Shown here one piece after another: positions 26,242 to 36,518 of a stretch of DNA of 64,000 bases; position 1 is the first letter of the stretch; every line of letters starts with the position of its first letter. Source of the DNA: Colwellia sp. (GTDB lineage: Bacteria; Pseudomonadota; Gammaproteobacteria; Enterobacterales; Alteromonadaceae); assembly GCA_002733765.1 (NCBI GenBank), contig NVWU01000010.1, positions 62,001 to 126,000 of the forward strand. Reading direction: 5' to 3'. The position numbers and the translations under genes were made by a program. The notes beneath the pieces were generated by a model. That model had not been told where the DNA came from. It saw nothing but the letters and a program-made list of their open reading frames with translations, and ran no database searches.

Positions 26242-28959
26242 ATGAGTTGTTCTCAATCGCCACATATTGTTCAATCTACCTGTGCATACTGCGGTGTAGG
26301 TTGCGGTATTGATATTACTGTTCAAAATGGTGAAGCCAGCGCTTTAGTTGGCACAACAGAACACCCAGCCAATTTTGGCAAACTATGTGTCAAAGGCACA
26401 AACTTATTGGAAACAACCGACTTAACCAACCGCCTGCTTGAGCCTCAAATAAATAACCAAACGGTTGACTGGTCAACGGCGACAAACCATGTAGCAGATA
26501 AGTTTTCACAAATAATAAAAGACCATGGTCCTGACTCTGTCGCTTTTTATGTCTCGGGACAAATATTGACAGAAGACTATTATCTCGCCAATAAATTAAT
26601 GAAGGGTTATATTGGCTCAGCCAATATAGATACTAATTCACGTCTTTGTATGTCTTCGGCTGTTGCGGCTTATAAACGCAGTTTTGGTGAAGATGTTGTT
26701 CCTTGTAGTTATGAAGATTTAGACAGCACTGAACTATTATTAATCACCGGTTCTAATGCTGCTTGGACACATCCAGTTTTGTTCCAACGTATTGAACGAG
26801 CTAAAAAACGCAATCCCAACATGAAAGTGGTGGTTATTGACCCACGTAGAACCGCTACCTGTCAAATTGCTGATTATTTTTTACCCGTTAAACCAGGAAG
26901 CGACGCCGCATTTTTTAACGGCCTATTAAGTTACTTAAGTCACCATGACGGATTAGACCAAGACTATATTGAGCGCAACACTCAAGGCTTTGAACAAGCA
27001 TTGAAAGAAGCCAACAACTGGTCTGTCGCTGAAGTCGCTGCATATTGCGATATTGATCAAAAAGCGGTTGAAAGTGTCTATCAATTATTTGCAACAACTG
27101 AAAAAGTTATCACCTTCTACTCGATGGGTATTAACCAATCAAGCTCTGGAGTTGATAAATGCCAAAGTATTATTAATTGTCATTTAGCCACAGGGAAAAT
27201 AGCCAAAGACGGTTGTGGACCTTTTTCTATCACCGGCCAACCCAATGCAATGGGCGGCAGAGAAGTGGGCGGTTTGTCTAATCAATTAGCCTCACACATG
27301 GAGCTTGATAACCCTGCGCATCGTTCAACAGTACAGCGTTTTTGGCAATCACCCACCATTGCTGATAAAGCTGGCTATAAAGCCGTTGACCTATTTGACG
27401 CAATTGATGAAGGTAAAATAAAAGCCGTATGGATAATGGCAACGAACCCAGTGGTAAGCTTACCTCATCGTGAAAAAATAGTACGAGCATTAAACAAGTG
27501 TGAATTTGTTGTTGTCTCTGATTGTGTTGCAAATAATGACACCTTAGATTTTGCTGATGTAAAATTACCGGCAACGCCATGGTTAGAAAAAAACGGCACA
27601 GTGACTAACTCAGAACGCCGTATTTCACGTCAAACCAATGCGATATCGCCTAATGGACAAGCAAAGCACGACTGGAAAATTATTGCAAACGTTGCCACCG
27701 CAATGGGTTTTTCAGGGTTTGATTATTCACATGTTAGTGAAGTTTTTCAAGAATTTGCTCAATTGTCAGGTTTTGAAAATAATGGCGAGCGTGTTTTTGA
27801 TATTTCTGCCTTTTCAAGCATTACCACCGCACAATATGACCGCTTAAAACCCGTGCAATGGCCTGTTAATGACACTTATCCTGAAGGTAAAAAACGCGTT
27901 TATGAAGACGGTAAATTTTCAACGCCTTCAGGTAAAGCACTATTTATTCCTATTACTCCTCAAGAGCCCACACAAAAAACATCAACAGAGTTCCCCTTTA
28001 GATTAAACAGTGGCCGTTTAAGAGATCAATGGCATACAATGTCGCGAACAGGTAAAGCGTCACAACTTACCGCTCATACCGATAAATGTTATCTCTATAT
28101 CAACCCTGCTGATGCTGCACGGTTAAACATAGTTGATGATGAAATAGTGACTGTTTCATCAAGTACTGGGCAAGCAACTGTTAATGCCAAATTAGATAAA
28201 AATCAAAGAACTAATGAATGTTTTATGCCTATTCATTGGAATAAACAATTTGCCTCTAGTGCAAACGTCAGCGATTTATATGCAAGTGTTGCCGATCCAA
28301 TTTCTGGTCAACCTGAAAGTAAACACGGTGCAATAGCGGTAAGTAAAACATCCTTTAAGCAATTTGGACAACTTCATATTAGCGAAGAATTTATTGTTCA
28401 AACCCAACTAAATAACGAGTTTTGGAGCAAAGCACGAACAAGTTATGGTATGAGCTTTCACTTTGCTAATACTGACCTTGAAACTGATATGTTAAATTGG
28501 TGCCAAACCACCAGTCAAATATCGGGTGAATGGATGCAATTTACCCAAGAAAACACCCGTTACATTATCTGCTTACAAGACAGTAAATTAGTTTTTCTCT
28601 GCTATAGCTCAGAGACAAGTCCCACAATCGAAAACGCTTGGCTTGAACATATTTTCAGTCAAACTAGTTTGCCCGAAAGTTATATTCCATCATTACTAGC
28701 AGGCACTTCAAGTGAGGAATACGCTAAAGGTAAGCAAGTATGTAGCTGTTTTAATATTGGTGAAAAAGAAATAATTAATGCTATTGAGGGAGGTTGTGCT
28801 TCAGTTGAGCAATTGGGGGACACGTTAAAATGTGGTACCAATTGTGGCTCATGTAAATCAGAATTGGGCGTTTTACTTAATGAACATAAAGTCAATACAG
28901 AAGAAATAATTAACACTACCTTTATAGAAAAACCAGCTTTAATTGAAAGTGAAATTTGA
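26242..28959 (+). CDS. nasA: Assimilatory nitrate reductase catalytic subunit
   Basis: Reduces nitrate to nitrite in the cytosol, feeding NirBD. 905 residues. N-terminal [4Fe-4S] Cys C14, C17, C21 and C49 (C-x2-C-x3-C-x27-C), then molybdopterin oxidoreductase domains I-III and the molydopterin dinucleotide-binding domain (about 590-700, RLRDQWHTMSRTGKA). The C-terminus carries a BFD-type [2Fe-2S] domain with C834, C836, C868 and C871, as in Klebsiella NasA. Third gene of the nir-nas group. No separate NasB-type diaphorase and no nitrate transporter appear in the window. Confidence 0.95.
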   Translation: MSCSQSPHIVQSTCAYCGVGCGIDITVQNGEASALVGTTEHPANFGKLCVKGTNLLETTDLTNRLLEPQINNQTVDWSTATNHVADKFSQIIKDHGPDSVAFYVSGQILTEDYYLANKLMKGYIGSANIDTNSRLCMSSAVAAYKRSFGEDVVPCSYEDLDSTELLLITGSNAAWTHPVLFQRIERAKKRNPNMKVVVIDPRRTATCQIADYFLPVKPGSDAAFFNGLLSYLSHHDGLDQDYIERNTQGFEQALKEANNWSVAEVAAYCDIDQKAVESVYQLFATTEKVITFYSMGINQSSSGVDKCQSIINCHLATGKIAKDGCGPFSITGQPNAMGGREVGGLSNQLASHMELDNPAHRSTVQRFWQSPTIADKAGYKAVDLFDAIDEGKIKAVWIMATNPVVSLPHREKIVRALNKCEFVVVSDCVANNDTLDFADVKLPATPWLEKNGTVTNSERRISRQTNAISPNGQAKHDWKIIANVATAMGFSGFDYSHVSEVFQEFAQLSGFENNGERVFDISAFSSITTAQYDRLKPVQWPVNDTYPEGKKRVYEDGKFSTPSGKALFIPITPQEPTQKTSTEFPFRLNSGRLRDQWHTMSRTGKASQLTAHTDKCYLYINPADAARLNIVDDEIVTVSSSTGQATVNAKLDKNQRTNECFMPIHWNKQFASSANVSDLYASVADPISGQPESKHGAIAVSKTSFKQFGQLHISEEFIVQTQLNNEFWSKARTSYGMSFHFANTDLETDMLNWCQTTSQISGEWMQFTQENTRYIICLQDSKLVFLCYSSETSPTIENAWLEHIFSQTSLPESYIPSLLAGTSSEEYAKGKQVCSCFNIGEKEIINAIEGGCASVEQLGDTLKCGTNCGSCKSELGVLLNEHKVNTEEIINTTFIEKPALIESEI

Positions 28960-29034
28960 TATTAAGGTGAATATCAAAAAGCGACACGCAGAATACAGAA
29001 AGCTTGACTGTTGTAGTCAGTACCGTTGATAAAA

Positions 29035-29070
29035 AAGCCTCAACAGCAATGTTGAAGCTTCTTTTATTTT
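29035..29070 (+). terminator. Terminator after nasA
   Basis: Stem AAGCCTCAACA/TGTTGAAGCTT with one mismatch and a GCAA loop, then CTTTTATTTT. Located 76 nt after the stop. Confidence 0.75.
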
Positions 29071-29098
29071 CCCAACTCGATAACAAGTAGTCTGCAAC

Positions 29099-30055
29099 TT
29101 AAATGTTAACTGTACTTTTTAAACGTGATATTCTACCACGAGTTTCATGAGGATATTCTTTATAAAATTTAAAGTAGTCTTGAGCAAAACGTCCTTGATT
29201 AACAATGCCAAATTTTTCAGTTATTTCGCTAATAGATATATTACTTTGATTTTGCAAAATAGAATGAATTAACTGTAATCGCCTTTTAATTAAATACTGC
29301 TTAGGGCTCATACTAAGTATTGATTTAAAAGCGTACTCTAAACTGCGAGCACAGCAAAAACTGGCTTCAGCTAAATCGGGAATAGTAATATTCATAGAAC
29401 TATGTTTATGTATGTGCCTCAACGCACGGTTCACAGTAGCCAATCTTGTCGGCATATTAGTGTTCTTAATTTTTATCCGAGCCGGGGCTAGTGTTAATAG
29501 TTTACGTAATGATTCTATTATACTTTCTTGGATATCAAGTACCGCTTGATAATTTAATAGTGCACTTTGGTTAAGTAGTTTTTCTACTAAAGAGCATAAA
29601 TATTTTTGATCACTTACCGATTGTATAAATATATTTATTCCAACATTTTGCAGTGCAATCGTTTTTTTTAATTTATTTATCATTTCCCCATCAATATATT
29701 CTCTCAATTTATCAGTTGAAATAAATATATAATAATGACAAGAATTACCAGAAGTACGGATCAACATCTCTTGGTTTTCAGTAAAAAGTAATAGTTGATT
29801 AGCGGATGTTTTATGTCCATTAAGATACACCTCAACATTATTTTTTGGAATGACAATATAAAAATAGTCTTGTTGTAAAGTTAGCTGATACTGCAAAGCC
29901 GTACTAATAAAACGCTCACCTATGACTAATTTAGACAATTGTAATTTTTTTTGACGACAATGAAAACTTCCTGCAGATATTTGCGTTGCGTATACATCGA
30001 AGCCGGTTAAACCCTTAAGATAATCGTCAATACTTGGGAATATCATGTCATTCAT
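29099..30055 (-). CDS. AraC family transcriptional regulator
   Basis: 318 residues. The C-terminal 105 or so residues are the two helix-turn-helix AraC domain: DLAEASFCCARSLEYAFKS in the first, ISEITEKFGIVNQGRFAQDY in the second, with the closing P-x-x-x-R. The N-terminal 200 residues resemble a cupin-like sensing part with no recognised ligand. It sits after nasA on the opposite strand and shares its upstream region, which contains an FNR box, with the PAS chemoreceptor. Targets unknown; self-regulation or control of the neighbouring chemoreceptor is possible. Confidence 0.87.
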   Translation of the reverse strand: MNDMIFPSIDDYLKGLTGFDVYATQISAGSFHCRQKKLQLSKLVIGERFISTALQYQLTLQQDYFYIVIPKNNVEVYLNGHKTSANQLLLFTENQEMLIRTSGNSCHYYIFISTDKLREYIDGEMINKLKKTIALQNVGINIFIQSVSDQKYLCSLVEKLLNQSALLNYQAVLDIQESIIESLRKLLTLAPARIKIKNTNMPTRLATVNRALRHIHKHSSMNITIPDLAEASFCCARSLEYAFKSILSMSPKQYLIKRRLQLIHSILQNQSNISISEITEKFGIVNQGRFAQDYFKFYKEYPHETRGRISRLKSTVNI

Positions 30056-30163
30056 AAACCACTCCTAGTTCATTCATTACCCCATTATTATACTTCTAAA
30101 TCAATACTTTTATGCGAATACAACACCCACAGAGTGTACGTTTTCCGCATAGATATCCATCAA

Positions 30164-30177
30164 TTGATTTAAATCAA
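30164..30177. promoter_or_regulatory. FNR box between the AraC and chemoreceptor genes
   Basis: TTGATTTAAATCAA, identical in all 14 bases to the box before the universal stress gene. On the plus strand a TACAAT lies at 30212-30217, giving a start roughly 53 bp from the box centre, less ideal than -41. On the minus strand it would lie about 110 bp before the AraC start. Which gene it serves is not clear. Confidence 0.6.
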
Positions 30178-30254
30178 TTTTATTTATTTTTAAGTAAAAA
30201 AAAACTGTTTTTACAATCATTTAGTATCAGATATGACCTCGTAAGGAGAATATT

Positions 30255-30299
30255 ATGACAGGCATTATTTTTTATACTTATTTAAACATAATTGAATAA
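30255..30299 (+). CDS. Possible 14-residue leader peptide
   Basis: MTGIIFYTYLNIIE preceded by a strong AAGGAGA ribosome site at good distance. It is downstream of the FNR box and 200 nt before the chemoreceptor. No amino-acid run typical of attenuators is present. It may be a leader peptide or the remains of a longer gene. The rest of 30056-30500 shows no gene. Confidence 0.35.
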   Translation: MTGIIFYTYLNIIE

Positions 30300-30500
30300 A
30301 AATTTAACATCCAAAAAACGCAATATAAATAAAAATCATGTGTTTAGTATGGTTTTATCATATATTTTATTGTTAAATAAAGGAAAAATAATCTCCTGAA
30401 CCCTTTAAACCATTTGTTTGTCCTTACAAAAGGTTAATAACTGCTAATACTAATGAGTAGAGGTGTAGGATTTCATTATTAGAAACACTTTGGGAAGTCT

Positions 30501-32048
30501 ATGAGTAAAGAGCAATTATTTTCTCCGTCTGAAATCTTACTTTCGACGACTGACTTAAACAGCAATATAAAGTATGCGAATACTAATTTTTGTACTGTTG
30601 CTGGCTACTCACTAGATGAGCTAATACATAATCCTCACAATAAAGTACGACATTCTGACATGCCAAAAGCAGCATTTAAGGATCTCTGGTCAACCATTAA
30701 GCAAGGTAATTCTTGGATGGGCCCAGTAAAAAATCACTGTAAAAATGGCGATTATTACTGGGTGAATGCTTTCGTAACCCCTATAAAAGACGATTCGGGT
30801 AATATTTTTGAATATCAATCAGTACGAACGGTACTTGATAAAGATATTAAAGAGAGAGCAAACTTGGTCTATCCGCAATTTAAACAAGGACCCCCCCCTT
30901 CTGCCGCTAAAAAGAAAAAAGACAAAACATTATGGATTCAATTTATTTTGTATGCCTTAGTTTTGTTATCACTAGTTAACCTACTTATTGGCAATAACAA
31001 CATACTATTATCGATACCAGTTACGGTACTATCGTTAAGTGCTGCTGCATTACTTTACTTTTGGCGCCGTCAATATTTAACCGTACTGAAAGAAGCTAAT
31101 AACATCTTTGACAACCCTTTAATGAGTTATTTATATTCCGGTAATAATGACAAAGTAGGGAATATTTTATTAGCGCTTAGAATGCGAACAGCTGAAATTA
31201 GAGCCGTTGTCGGTCGAGTTAGTGATGATTCAACCACAATTAACAAAGTTGCGGCTAAATCAGCACAACATGGCAACAATGTAGCAAATATATTGGCTAG
31301 TCAAAAAAATGAAACCGACCAAGTTTCCTCAGCAATTAATCAAATGTCTGCCACTATACGGGAAATAGCGCAAGTGGTATCACAAGCTGCTGATGCCTCT
31401 CAACAAGGATTAAACATCAGTAATAAAGGACAAAAGTCGGTATCACAAACAACGACATCTATTAATGAATTATCTGAGCAATTGGGTGAGGTAGATACAG
31501 CGATTAATCGTTTAATTGAAGGAACTCGTTCAATAGAATCTGTCTTAAATGAAATTAGTAGTATTGCTGACCAAACCAACTTATTAGCGCTAAATGCTGC
31601 GATTGAGGCAGCGAGAGCCGGCGAACAAGGCAGAGGCTTTGCTGTTGTTGCCGAAGAAGTACGGGCGTTGGCTTTACGCTCTCAACAATCTACAGATGAA
31701 ATAGCGAAATCCATTATTCAATTAAGATCAGAATCAGACTTTGCTATAGATTCTATGGCCAAAGGAAGAGAATTGTCGGCTACTTGTGTTGCTATGGCCG
31801 AGCAAACGGGACAGGCATTACGTCAAGTTACCGAAGAAGTCTCTGCTCTAGCAGATATAAACATTCAAATATCAACAGCGGTTGAAGAGCAATCAGTTGT
31901 TGCTGAACAATTAAATCAAAATATTATTTCTATTTCGAGCATGTCTACAAAAAGTGAAAAACATAGCAGAGAAGCGGTTACTTTAAGCGAAACACTGTTA
32001 ACTCGATTAGGTGACCAACAAAGATTAATTACACAATTTAACAGCTAA
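30501..32048 (+). CDS. PAS-domain methyl-accepting chemotaxis protein (Aer-like)
   Basis: 515 residues. N-terminal PAS domain (about 10-115) with the Aer-type pattern [38 protein letters not shown], and a Trp pair typical of FAD-binding redox or oxygen sensors. Two neighbouring membrane segments (about 148-190) follow with no periplasmic domain, then the cytosolic signalling domain with the conserved hairpin [15 protein letters not shown]. Very probably aerotaxis or redox taxis, signalling to CheA/CheW. It lacks a canonical CheR-docking pentapeptide. Downstream, after 47 nt, is the GGDEF-EAL gene. Confidence 0.9.
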   Translation: MSKEQLFSPSEILLSTTDLNSNIKYANTNFCTVAGYSLDELIHNPHNKVRHSDMPKAAFKDLWSTIKQGNSWMGPVKNHCKNGDYYWVNAFVTPIKDDSGNIFEYQSVRTVLDKDIKERANLVYPQFKQGPPPSAAKKKKDKTLWIQFILYALVLLSLVNLLIGNNNILLSIPVTVLSLSAAALLYFWRRQYLTVLKEANNIFDNPLMSYLYSGNNDKVGNILLALRMRTAEIRAVVGRVSDDSTTINKVAAKSAQHGNNVANILASQKNETDQVSSAINQMSATIREIAQVVSQAADASQQGLNISNKGQKSVSQTTTSINELSEQLGEVDTAINRLIEGTRSIESVLNEISSIADQTNLLALNAAIEAARAGEQGRGFAVVAEEVRALALRSQQSTDEIAKSIIQLRSESDFAIDSMAKGRELSATCVAMAEQTGQALRQVTEEVSALADINIQISTAVEEQSVVAEQLNQNIISISSMSTKSEKHSREAVTLSETLLTRLGDQQRLITQFNS

Positions 32049-32095
32049 AAATAAAATTAAATATCAATTTAAGTACTAAAAAAGGTTAAATATTA

Positions 32096-34468
32096 ATGTC
32101 TAGCGTTACCAAAAGAATTGTTGGATTGATGAGTATTTCTCGATTCTATGTAAGCTCCGCGATATTAACACTAATATTATGGACTGTATCATTTCAGCAA
32201 ATTGGAAACATATTTATTGATACAAACCGCTTATATCAACATCCATATAAAGTATCAAATGCATCACTGAAGATTCAATATCAAGTTCAAACAATGCATC
32301 AAATAATGAACGATATAAAGTATGCGAAGAACAGTGAACAAATAAAAGTAGCATTTTCGCTAGTGAACAAACATGAAAGTGAAGTATTAAGTAAGTTATC
32401 ATTAATTTCTCAGCGCTATTTAGGCAAAAAAGAAGTAATTGATAATATTTATCAATTACTTCTTAACTGGAGAGTAATTAGACAGGATTTTTTTGATGTA
32501 CATTTACAAAATATTAAAAATGTTGGGACTAATAAATTTAAATTAATAAAGTTAACGTATATAGAGCAAAAAAATAATCAACAAGTAGCTGAAATACAAA
32601 GTCACATAATAACAATAGTTGAATTTGCCAATGATAAAGCTAAGTTTTTTAGCGAAAGTACCAAGTCCAACTTTAGTATTGTAGAAAAAATAGGGTTCAT
32701 ATTTTTATTTTTTTTATTATCAATGCAATTATTACTTTTTAAGATGTTTAAAGCTAATTCAATCAAAGAAAAAAATAACGTACTAAAAGCGTTGCAGTGG
32801 TCTAATCAATTATTAGATTCATCGCCAGACGCAATGATCATCGCAGATCAAAGCGGAAATATAACACAAGTAAATATTACCGCTGAAAAGCTTTTCGGAT
32901 ACGATAAAACAGAATTCATAGGATTGAACATTAGTGAATTAATGCCAAAAAAGTTTATTAATCACCAAGATAAAATAAGAAACTTTTTTGAACATTCCTC
33001 TTCAAGAGTAATGGGAGAAGGTAAAGATCTTTTTGCTGTAAAAAAATCGGGTCAAGAATTTCAAGTAGAGATTAGTTTGAATTTAGCTAAATTGAACAAC
33101 AAGAGAGTCGCTATTACTAGTATTCGTGATGTTACTAAACAGAAGAGAATAGAATCAAAAGTATTACATCAAGCAAACTATGATTTTTTAACTCAGCTAC
33201 CTAACAGATTATTATCGCTAGATAGACTATCAATGTCTATAGAACACGCTAAACGTAATAGTAGTCAACTTGCTATTATGTCTATTGACCTAGATGACTT
33301 TAAAAAAGTGAATGATATTTTTGGCCATCAAGCCGGAGATCGAATTTTAATTTCCACCGCGACTCGACTAAAAAATATCATCCGGGCTGAAGATACTGTT
33401 GGTCGTTTCGGTGGAGATGAGTTTTTTGTTTTGATTAATAGCTGTTCCTCTCAAGATTCATTAAAAAAAATTGCCAATAACATTTTAGCCGAACTAAAAA
33501 AGCCACTTTCCATTGGACAACAAAAAATATTATTATCGGCCAGTATTGGTATTAGCGTTTATCCGGCCGACGGTGACACCGTTGAAGATTTACTCGTTAG
33601 TGCTGACTTATCTATGTATCATTCTAAAAAGATAGGAAAAAATTCATTTACTTTTTTTGAAAATTCAATGAGAGATATACTTAATAGGCAGTCATCGATT
33701 GAAGCAGCATTAAAAGGTAGCCTAGAACGAGACGAATTTTATGTTGTTTATCAACCTAAATATGAAATATGTTCAAATACCATTATAGGGTTTGAAGCCT
33801 TGGTTAGGTGGAACAATGCAGAATTTAAGGATACCGGTCCTGATGAGTTTATTTCAATATTAGAACAAACAGGGCTTATTAATGAAGTCGGGATGTTTGT
33901 GTTGGATAATGCCCTAAAAATGATTAAAAAATGGCAATCTCTTGTCCAACGACCTTTGCAAATAGCTGTTAATATATCGCCAGTACAGTTTAATGATCGA
34001 GGATTATTTCAACAGATTCAACAAAAATTGGCTAAGTACAAGTTAACTGGACACGCATTAGAAATAGAAATTACAGAGGGAGTGCTACTTGAGGGGACCA
34101 AAGAGCTTAAAAACACCTTAAATGATATCAGAAAAGCTAATATTGGCATTGCATTAGATGATTTCGGTACTGGCTATGCATCATTGAGCTACATAAAAGA
34201 TTACCCTATCAACTCAATTAAAATTGATCGTTCATTTATTGAGGAAATTAATAAAAACAAAACCCATACGACACTTGTTAAGGCCATGATAACACTTGCT
34301 CATTCACTTGATTTTCATGTGACAGCCGAAGGTATCGAGTGTAAGGAGCAGTTAGAATACTTAAAAGAGCTTAAATGTGATATTGCTCAGGGATACTATT
34401 TAAGTCGACCAATCACAGCAGACAAAGTAATTGATTTGCTGTTAGTAAAATCAAATAAGGCAATATAG
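32096..34468 (+). CDS. PAS-GGDEF-EAL cyclic-di-GMP protein
   Basis: 790 residues. Two membrane segments (about 17-38 and 198-216) frame a roughly 160-residue helical periplasmic part, then a PAS domain (about 235-348), GGDEF domain (about 355-520) and EAL domain (about 535-785). GGDEF at 439-443 is intact and is preceded five residues earlier by the inhibitory I-site RAED (430-433). The EAL side keeps EALVRW (567-572), the E-I-T-E-G Glu, DDFGTG and T-A-E-G-I-E. Both activities are therefore possible. It directly follows the PAS chemoreceptor in the same direction, so the two may be one operon linking motility and c-di-GMP. Confidence 0.93.
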   Translation: MSSVTKRIVGLMSISRFYVSSAILTLILWTVSFQQIGNIFIDTNRLYQHPYKVSNASLKIQYQVQTMHQIMNDIKYAKNSEQIKVAFSLVNKHESEVLSKLSLISQRYLGKKEVIDNIYQLLLNWRVIRQDFFDVHLQNIKNVGTNKFKLIKLTYIEQKNNQQVAEIQSHIITIVEFANDKAKFFSESTKSNFSIVEKIGFIFLFFLLSMQLLLFKMFKANSIKEKNNVLKALQWSNQLLDSSPDAMIIADQSGNITQVNITAEKLFGYDKTEFIGLNISELMPKKFINHQDKIRNFFEHSSSRVMGEGKDLFAVKKSGQEFQVEISLNLAKLNNKRVAITSIRDVTKQKRIESKVLHQANYDFLTQLPNRLLSLDRLSMSIEHAKRNSSQLAIMSIDLDDFKKVNDIFGHQAGDRILISTATRLKNIIRAEDTVGRFGGDEFFVLINSCSSQDSLKKIANNILAELKKPLSIGQQKILLSASIGISVYPADGDTVEDLLVSADLSMYHSKKIGKNSFTFFENSMRDILNRQSSIEAALKGSLERDEFYVVYQPKYEICSNTIIGFEALVRWNNAEFKDTGPDEFISILEQTGLINEVGMFVLDNALKMIKKWQSLVQRPLQIAVNISPVQFNDRGLFQQIQQKLAKYKLTGHALEIEITEGVLLEGTKELKNTLNDIRKANIGIALDDFGTGYASLSYIKDYPINSIKIDRSFIEEINKNKTHTTLVKAMITLAHSLDFHVTAEGIECKEQLEYLKELKCDIAQGYYLSRPITADKVIDLLLVKSNKAI

Positions 34469-34563
34469 TAAAATAATGTTCTATCTTTTTTAGTTAATCT
34501 ATACATTTTTTACTCTAATGTCATCAGTGCTATTCTATGCGGTCACTTCTTTATATGGAATGA

Positions 34564-34728
34564 TATCCCCAAATAACTTGAGATGCAGGTTTCAGCTGGA
34601 ATTAGAAGTACCTTTAGACAAAACATTGATTGAATAAAATAGCTATTCCATTGTCGAAACCAATAACGCAGCATAAAGCGTTTCCAAACTAGCCCTACGG
34701 GGGCGCATATTTAAATGGATTGGGGATA
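34564..34728. repeat. D-type inverted-repeat element, copy 1
   Basis: 165 bp bounded by a perfect nine-base terminal inverted repeat (TATCCCCAA / TTGGGGATA). It shares internal blocks with 51099-51293 (ATTAGAAgtaccTTTAGaCAA, AATAACGcagCATAAAGCGTTTC). No coding capacity. It occupies most of the 405-bp gap before the dehydrogenase; nothing else is seen there. Confidence 0.75.
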
Positions 34729-34873
34729 TAATGCCAAAAGACTTATTTATTGATCTATTTGGTATTATTTTATTTAAGCGACATTAATTAAGGTAAACAT
34801 GATCTCATTCATTGCTAAAAAGTTTAACTCAGTAACATAATTGCTACCAATGTAATCAAACACTAAAAATCAA

Positions 34874-35590
34874 ATGACAAAAGTAGTACTTATCACTAGC
34901 GCAAGCTCTGGTATCGGTAGAGTTACCGCTCTTTTTCTCGCTCAACAGGGCTATATTGTTTACGCGGGAACTAGAGACCCAGCTAAATTTCCCATCACAC
35001 TGGATAATCTTCATGTGATAGCGCTATATTTAACCGACAGTCAAAATATTAAAATAGCAATAAATACTATTTATAACGAGCAAGGTAAAATAGATATACT
35101 GGTAAATAATACGGGTTACGCCTTAGTTTCTACCATTGAAGATGCCACTGACGAAGAAATGTTTAAGCCGTTTGACGTAAACGTTTTTGGATTAATGAAA
35201 ATGACCAGAGCGGTTATTCCTTACATGCGTAAAGCCCAAACTGGTGTAATTATCAATATCAGTTCATTTCTTGGTAAAATGGGTCTGCCGCTACTTTCTC
35301 ATTACAACGCAAGTAAATATGCGGTAGAAGCTTTTGTTGACTTTATTCGTTTTGAAATGGCACCTTACAATGTACGTGTTCACTCCATACAGTCTGGACT
35401 ATTTGGTACTAATTTTGTTAAAAAAGGGTTAATTACCAACTCAGCAACAACCAGTAAAGAATCACCTTACAAAGACTTAGCAGCACACTTTATTCCTGTT
35501 GGTAGTGAGGCAACAACCTTCGAACCATTAAGAAAAGAATTATCTGATGAATATTTTGAAAATAAAGTTAAAGATGCTTTTGGTTTATAA
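34874..35590 (+). CDS. Short-chain dehydrogenase/reductase
   Basis: 238 residues. Classical SDR: cofactor motif TSASSGIG at 8-15 (Ser-Ser-Gly-Ile-Gly; Thr-Arg following suggests NADP preference), N-N-T-G at 78-81 instead of the usual NNAG, catalytic Ser at 130/131, Tyr144 and Lys148 in YNASK. Shorter than the 250-280 norm with a brief C-terminal part. Substrate not predictable. It ends 7 nt before the norE-like gene, so co-transcription is probable though the functional link is obscure. No ribosome site is obvious at the ATG. Confidence 0.85.
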   Translation: MTKVVLITSASSGIGRVTALFLAQQGYIVYAGTRDPAKFPITLDNLHVIALYLTDSQNIKIAINTIYNEQGKIDILVNNTGYALVSTIEDATDEEMFKPFDVNVFGLMKMTRAVIPYMRKAQTGVIINISSFLGKMGLPLLSHYNASKYAVEAFVDFIRFEMAPYNVRVHSIQSGLFGTNFVKKGLITNSATTSKESPYKDLAAHFIPVGSEATTFEPLRKELSDEYFENKVKDAFGL

Positions 35591-35597
35591 ATAAAAT

Positions 35598-36215
35598 ATG
35601 AAAAGTAATCCTATAAACCGTTCACTTGGTATTTTCCCTAAATCATGGAGTGAGCAAGAAGCGGGCAGAATTCCTGGGAATATTCCTATTTGGGTTGGTA
35701 TATTGTCTGAACTCACTGAATTTGGCATCTTTTTTGTCGCCTATTTTATTGCTAAGTTCTATTACCCCGAGGTATTTACTGAAGGACCACAAAGTTTACA
35801 TACCTCGCTAGGGGTAACCAATACCATTATTTTGTTAACTAGCAGTTATTTTATGGCGAAAGCAATGGCTAATATTCGTCTTAATAACAAACCAAAATGT
35901 GAACGTTATTTATGGCTAGCATTTTTTTGTGGTTGTTTATATTTAATCATAAAAACATGGGAATTTTATTGGAATGATTTACAAGGATTAGGCCCCAGTA
36001 CAAGTGAATTTTTTACCGTCTATTATTATATGACCTTTAATCATTTTCTTCATGTTGGCTGGGCTTCATGTGCTATTTTATGGGTAATATTTAGATTAAG
36101 AAGTGGTGCTTATTCAGCAGAAGAGAACTCTGGTTTAGAAGCCTTAGCAGTATATTGGCATATGATAGATTTAATGTGGATCCTTATTTTTCCATTATTA
36201 TATGTACTTAGATAG
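35598..36215 (+). CDS. norE: NorE-like protein, heme-copper oxidase subunit III family
   Basis: 205 residues with five hydrophobic segments. Subunit-III pattern: RIPGNIPIWVGI with an acidic ELTEFG helix, LLTSSYFMAKAM, and the closing WHMIDLMWILIFPLLYVL. NorE proteins accompany nitric oxide reductase (NorCB) and support NO reduction; cytochrome oxidase subunit III is the broader alternative. No catalytic subunit (norB, coxA) is in the window, so the partner enzyme is elsewhere. Followed in the same direction by the norF-like gene. Confidence 0.8.
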   Translation: MKSNPINRSLGIFPKSWSEQEAGRIPGNIPIWVGILSELTEFGIFFVAYFIAKFYYPEVFTEGPQSLHTSLGVTNTIILLTSSYFMAKAMANIRLNNKPKCERYLWLAFFCGCLYLIIKTWEFYWNDLQGLGPSTSEFFTVYYYMTFNHFLHVGWASCAILWVIFRLRSGAYSAEENSGLEALAVYWHMIDLMWILIFPLLYVLR

Positions 36216-36479
36216 GTGGTTATAATGAAAAACATAGGAAAATTAGAGTATTACTTATTAGCACTGATAGCGATCACACTATTTAATACTTTTTTAGGTG
36301 AACAGTTTGCCTCAACGGCGTTGGTCAGTGTGTTAATTGCATTAACCGTCACTTATAAAGGATTTATAGTAATAGATCATTTTATGGAATTAAAAGGAGC
36401 CAACAAAAATTTACGTTTTTTAATGAGGCTCTATTTTGTCATTTTTCCATCACTGATTATTGTCAGTGCTTTTTACTAA
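36216..36479 (+). CDS. norF: NorF-like protein, prokaryotic cytochrome oxidase subunit IV family
   Basis: 87 residues with three hydrophobic helices and the family motif DHFMELKGA between the second and third. It begins immediately after the norE stop with a GGTGG ribosome site inside it, so the two are made together. As norE, it suggests a NO reductase or oxidase located elsewhere in the genome. Confidence 0.78.
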   Translation: MVIMKNIGKLEYYLLALIAITLFNTFLGEQFASTALVSVLIALTVTYKGFIVIDHFMELKGANKNLRFLMRLYFVIFPSLIIVSAFY

Positions 36480-36518
36480 ACATAAAGTAGCATTAAGCGA
36501 TGAGCTTTTTTAGAAAAT

